Source: Conoideocrella luteorostrata
Taxonomy: Eukaryota; Ascomycota; Sordariomycetes; Hypocreales; Clavicipitaceae
NCBI GenBank assembly: GCA_032433595.1
Contig: JASWJB010000414.1
Location: forward strand, 1 to 31,799
Direction of reading: 5' to 3'
Length of the DNA stretch: 31,799 bases
A program made the position numbers and the translations under genes. Under the pieces are notes generated by a model that saw only the letters and a program-made list of their open reading frames with translations, was not told where the DNA came from and did no database searches. Of this stretch, positions 30,906 to 31,799 are shown one piece after another (the first letter of the stretch is position 1; every line of letters starts with the position of its first letter).

Positions 30906-31799
30906 CGGAGAATACTTCTGAGTGAACCATCATTCAATATACTCGATGATCACCCAAGGGACAGTGGAGTTCTGCCATGCAGCACCAACATCCCTTCCAT
31001 TACAGACGCACAAGCCAATAGCCTCGATAAGTCCACTTCGCTGTCGACAAGCACGCATTGACTTGGGATACTCCCGCTGCGCTTCAGAAGTGATCGGATA
31101 GAGTGTAAAAAGGAGTGATGGTGGAGAGAGAGACGTTTCCATTGCCATAAGTCCGCTCGGCTTCAGCTTCGTCGGAACGTACTGATTAAGCTGAATCGGA
31201 ACCAGACTGCTTCGCGATAGCCATGACCGTTGGCGCCATGTGTTTACACAATGCATGTGGTACTGCCAATCTAGAACATGGAATTAAAGAAATCCATTGG
31301 GTTTCCTGGAAGGGTGTCATTCAAAACCAGCTGGGTGATTTGAGCTTGTTCCAAATGCTACCCATCGTTACATGTGGTTACATAATTGTGCAAAATATTC
31401 TGCTGAACGCTTCTCATGTTCCGGACAGTCGCAAGGCCATTGCTAAGCTACTGCAGCGGAATGCATCTAGAGTTTGGTTGGCGGCTTCAACGTGCTGGAT
31501 CAAAGCCGATCTACAGGTCGAGTTGTAGTATACAGACCCGGGGGGGGACCCAGGAGGCGGGTCTCGGTGTCCGATTCAGACGGTTCCACGATGCGACCCA
31601 GATGACCTTGCTAAATGGTATGCATGCATGTATTTCCACAATTTCATTTTATCTCGTTTGCACAAATACATCAGACGCATAATTATAAAGTCGGAGTTAA
31701 TATTGGTGATGCCGAGAACCCAAGACTATTTATTAATCGAGGCTGCAGAAGCATCCATCAAGGGTGCCAACCATAACCCTGCAGACCAGGCTTCCGTGG
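30906..31799. other. right flank, no supported gene
   Basis: Where the N-terminal half of the permease would be expected on the minus strand (30930-31260), no convincing transporter sequence can be read. Frames on the plus strand (31223-31682) lack domains. A GGGGGGG run is at about 31540. No repeat or RNA gene was seen. Confidence 0.4.

Noticed and set aside
1..31799. CRISPR array, prokaryotic operon or bacterial mobile element
   Set aside because: The tandem repeats seen are ankyrin codons, LTR subrepeats or the 314-bp pair; introns, TATA boxes and tRNA structure show a eukaryote.

Overview
The window is genomic DNA from a filamentous ascomycete, most likely a Sordariomycete-type fungus. 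Genes carry short 54-95 nt introns with GTRNGT donors and CTAAC/CTGAC branch points. Typical fungal families are present (NACHT-ankyrin STAND proteins, tannase/feruloyl esterase, HMT1-type ABC half-transporter), alongside LTR remnants and decayed genes carrying in-frame stops of the kind C-to-T mutation produces. There is no operon structure; genes lie singly on both strands.

Layout. 1-270: C-run and a coding-like 3' gene end on the minus strand. 1058-4655 (minus): a full fungal NLR-like gene, reconstructed as 4 or 5 exons, with a STAND N-terminal domain, a NACHT NTPase and ankyrin repeats. 5122-5876 (minus): a relic of a nucleoside-phosphorylase-like NLR N-terminus, and a small gene whose C-terminus holds two HET-s-like pseudo-repeats, interrupted at or near a 7-G run. 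6081-6312: LTR-like fragment. 6600-7676: decayed, unrecognised coding-like DNA. 8301-9375 (minus): broken ankyrin array with a perfect 84-bp tandem duplication. 9883-10932 (+): calcineurin-like phosphoesterase. 10.9-13.4 kb: gene-poor, with a 29-bp-arm hairpin, a 216-bp repeat pair 314 bp apart and a possible solo LTR. 13462-14913 (minus): cytosolic-type histidyl-tRNA synthetase, two exons. 15511-15937 (minus): an unrecognised spliced gene end. 18.0-18.4 kb: second copy of the 6-kb LTR family, opposite strand. 18925-19919 (+): a decayed NACHT-ankyrin gene. 19986-20330: small decayed piece with a membrane segment. 20474-23375 (minus): six-exon HMT1/ABCB6-type transporter, 853 aa. 24208-25791 (minus): secreted tannase/feruloyl esterase. 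26957-27030 (minus): tRNA-Val(AAC). 28926-29642 (+): small secreted protein. 29939-30905 (minus): amino-acid permease pseudogene with at least four stops.

The housekeeping genes (HisRS, tRNA-Val) and accessory genes (ABC transporter, esterase, phosphoesterase, secreted protein) look intact and unrelated in function. The strongest theme is one intact NLR-type gene surrounded by broken relatives and a candidate amyloid-signalling partner, as expected of a fast birth-and-death immune or self-recognition locus. All exon boundaries were inferred by eye from splice signals, reading phase and protein continuity.
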